A stretch of DNA of 64,000 bases. Source: Pseudomonadota bacterium (GTDB lineage Bacteria; Desulfobacterota; Desulfarculia; Desulfarculales; Desulfarculaceae). Every line of letters begins with the position of its first letter. Position 1 is the first letter of the stretch. The stretch spans positions 1 through 64,000 of the forward strand of contig JAHIND010000021.1 in NCBI GenBank assembly GCA_018896025.1. The letters run 5' to 3'. This document shows, piece by piece, positions 62,723 through 64,000 of this stretch. The position numbers and the translations under genes are program-made. The notes under the pieces are model-generated. The model saw only the letters and a program-made list of their open reading frames with translations. It was not told the DNA's origin and searched no databases.

Positions 62723-64000
62723 TTGAGCCTCAGGGTAGAGGTGGCGGTGGCCGCGCCCCTGTGGCGGCCCCTCTCCTACCGGGTGGCCCCGGAGCTGGCT
62801 CCCCTGATCAAACCCCTGACCCGTCTACTGGTCCCCCTACGGGGCAAGCCCCGCCTGGGCTTCGCCCTGGGCCCGGCCGAGCCCGGCGACACCGAGGGCC
62901 TAAAGCCCATCTCCGACGTACTGGACGAAGCCGGGGAGCGCCAGCTCATCCCACCTGGATTAATGAACTTCTTCAACCGCACCGCCGCTTATTACCAGGC
63001 CCCTCTGGGCCAGACCCTGGCCTGGTCCTTGCCCGCCGGGCTGGGCGGCGAGGGAGCGGGCGCGGTGAAGGCCCCCGGCCGGGCCCAGGTGGCCTGGGCC
63101 GCTTGGCGACAGGGCCCGCCCGAGAGCGCCCCCCGCCCCGGCACCCAGAGCGCGACATTATTAGAGCATTTACGCGAACAAGGTCCCCTGGCCCTGGACG
63201 CCTTGCGGGAGCAGTTTCCTCGGGTCACCGCCCTGGCCCGGCGCTTGGAGGCCGACGGCTGGCTGACCATGACCCACCGCCCGGTGGTCAAGGACCTCAC
63301 CGGACGGCCCATCCTGCCCGAGCCGGAGCCCGAGGCCTACACCGAGGAGCAACAAGCCGCCCTGGAGCACCTGCTTCCCGCCATAACCGCCCACAAGTTC
63401 GAGCCTTTTCTGCTTTACGGCGTCACCGGCTCGGGCAAGACCGAGATGTACGTGGCCGCCTGCCGAACCGCCCTGGAGGCGGGACGCCAGGCCCTGGTGC
63501 TGGCCCCGGAGATCGGCCTGTGCCTAAGATTAGAGGGTTTGCTCAAGGATCGCTTCGGGGACGACAAGGTGGCGGTGTTGCACTCGGGCCTCAGCCCGGC
63601 GGTGCGCCGGGGCCAGTGGCTGGCCATAGCCAGGGGACAGACTCCCCTGGTGGTGGGGGCCCGCTCGGCGGTGTTCGCCCCTCTGGATAATCTGGGCGTG
63701 ATCTGCCTGGACGAAGAACAGGACGAATCGTACAAGCAAAACGAACGGTTGCACTACCAGGCCCGCGACCTGGCCCTGCTCCGAGGCCAAGAACAGAGCT
63801 GCCCGGTGCTCCTGGGCACCGCCACCCCGGCGGTGACCACCTATTGGCGGGCCGCCCAGGGCAAACTGACCCAGCTCACCATGACCAAGCGGGTCAAGAA
63901 CGCGGTGCTGCCCCAAATGGAGATGGTGGACCTCAGAAGCGCGGGTCGGCTCTTCGGCGGCTTCCTCAGCGTACAATTAAAGCAAGCGCTTGAACAAACT
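62723..64000 (+). CDS. priA: Primosomal protein N' (replication restart helicase), 5' part
   Basis: 426 codons of an open frame run past the window end. It starts at a TTG (62723) just after the preceding stop. The N-terminal DNA-binding part has VEVAVAAPLWRPLSYRVAPE, LLVPLRGKPRLGFALG; the helicase part has Walker A LLYGVTGSGKTEMY, VLAPEIGL, VLHSGLSPAVRRGQW, VVGARSAVFAPL, the Walker B ICLDEEQDESYKQ (usually DEEH) and LLGTATPAVTTYW. This order is PriA, the 3'-to-5' helicase that reloads stalled forks. The zinc-binding Cys region and C-terminal helicase motifs lie outside the window. Confidence 0.9.
   Translation, partial: MSLRVEVAVAAPLWRPLSYRVAPELAPLIKPLTRLLVPLRGKPRLGFALGPAEPGDTEGLKPISDVLDEAGERQLIPPGLMNFFNRTAAYYQAPLGQTLAWSLPAGLGGEGAGAVKAPGRAQVAWAAWRQGPPESAPRPGTQSATLLEHLREQGPLALDALREQFPRVTALARRLEADGWLTMTHRPVVKDLTGRPILPEPEPEAYTEEQQAALEHLLPAITAHKFEPFLLYGVTGSGKTEMYVAACRTALEAGRQALVLAPEIGLCLRLEGLLKDRFGDDKVAVLHSGLSPAVRRGQWLAIARGQTPLVVGARSAVFAPLDNLGVICLDEEQDESYKQNERLHYQARDLALLRGQEQSCPVLLGTATPAVTTYWRAAQGKLTQLTMTKRVKNAVLPQMEMVDLRSAGRLFGGFLSVQLKQALEQT

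Noticed and set aside
62761..63690. 310-codon plus-strand frame inside the priA region
   Set aside because: The priA frame (62723 onward) shows helicase motifs in order. The other frame is Pro/Arg/Gly-rich, as expected for an out-of-frame reading of GC-rich DNA.

Overview
The window looks like a chromosomal piece of a GC-rich anaerobic Desulfobacterota (former Deltaproteobacteria) bacterium. This rests on a monofunctional Ni-Fe-S carbon monoxide dehydrogenase (CooS), a selenocysteine tRNA, many PAS/histidine-kinase regulators, enoyl-CoA hydratase and CoA-transferase genes, and a peptide-modification cassette of the type described from Syntrophobacter and relatives. The genus cannot be fixed from sequence reading alone.

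The window has two unlike halves that meet at a tRNA-Sec gene (selC, about 28.1-28.2 kb). Left of it (1-28.1 kb) the base composition is mixed and lower in GC, and the content is accessory. (a) 1-2.4 kb, minus strand: a RiPP cassette with two radical SAM/SPASM enzymes, a PqqD-like protein and a precursor whose C-terminal half is a tandem Cys decapeptide repeat. A perfect 20-bp palindrome lies just upstream. (b) 3-6.4 kb: a PAS-LuxR regulator followed by small envelope/stress-type proteins (CsbD, an SH3/DUF6515-like protein with octapeptide repeats, a BON lipoprotein, DUF3309, DUF3185). (c) 6.5-23.4 kb: a secondary-lipid biosynthesis locus. A tightly spaced plus-strand run encodes a GNAT-type acyltransferase, a 2644-residue iterative PUFA/PKS-like synthase, a phosphopantetheinyl transferase, an ABC exporter pair, a radical SAM protein and a glycosyltransferase-like protein. 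Facing it on the minus strand are a serine-palmitoyltransferase-like enzyme and an NAD-dependent epimerase-like reductase. Together these resemble a bacterial sphingolipid/ceramide pathway fed by its own megasynthase. (d) 21.9-27.9 kb: decayed mobile DNA. It holds an IS3-type remnant, a dead LuxR copy, a complete IS1595-type element with 24-bp inverted ends and an 8-bp target duplication that carries P63C and ClpP-like passenger genes, and a nonsense-interrupted IS110 transposase.

Right of selC (28.2-64 kb) the sequence is uniformly very GC-rich and looks like core chromosome. In order it holds: a CCA-adding-type nucleotidyltransferase and a LysM coiled-coil protein; enoyl-CoA hydratase and YIP1 membrane proteins; an RpoN-type activator; an alpha/beta hydrolase, PNPOx-like, Nudix, second enoyl-CoA hydratase and nitroreductase genes; a hybrid histidine kinase beside a diguanylate cyclase; a Crp/Fnr regulator; a coiled-coil protein with a lytic-transglycosylase-like end; DUF2905; a ketopantoate reductase; two paralogous small proteins of phage-tail-chaperone look; an epimerase; a DUF2007-DeoC fusion; a phosphodiesterase; one strikingly AT-rich orphan gene; a heme-motif hybrid kinase; a CoA transferase; cooS; a UDPGP-like nucleotidyltransferase; and the 5' part of priA. 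Dispersed intergenic repeats occur at about 34.2-34.5, 44.3-44.4 and 59.1 kb.

All functions are read from motifs and family resemblance by eye. No alignment, structure prediction or database search was run.
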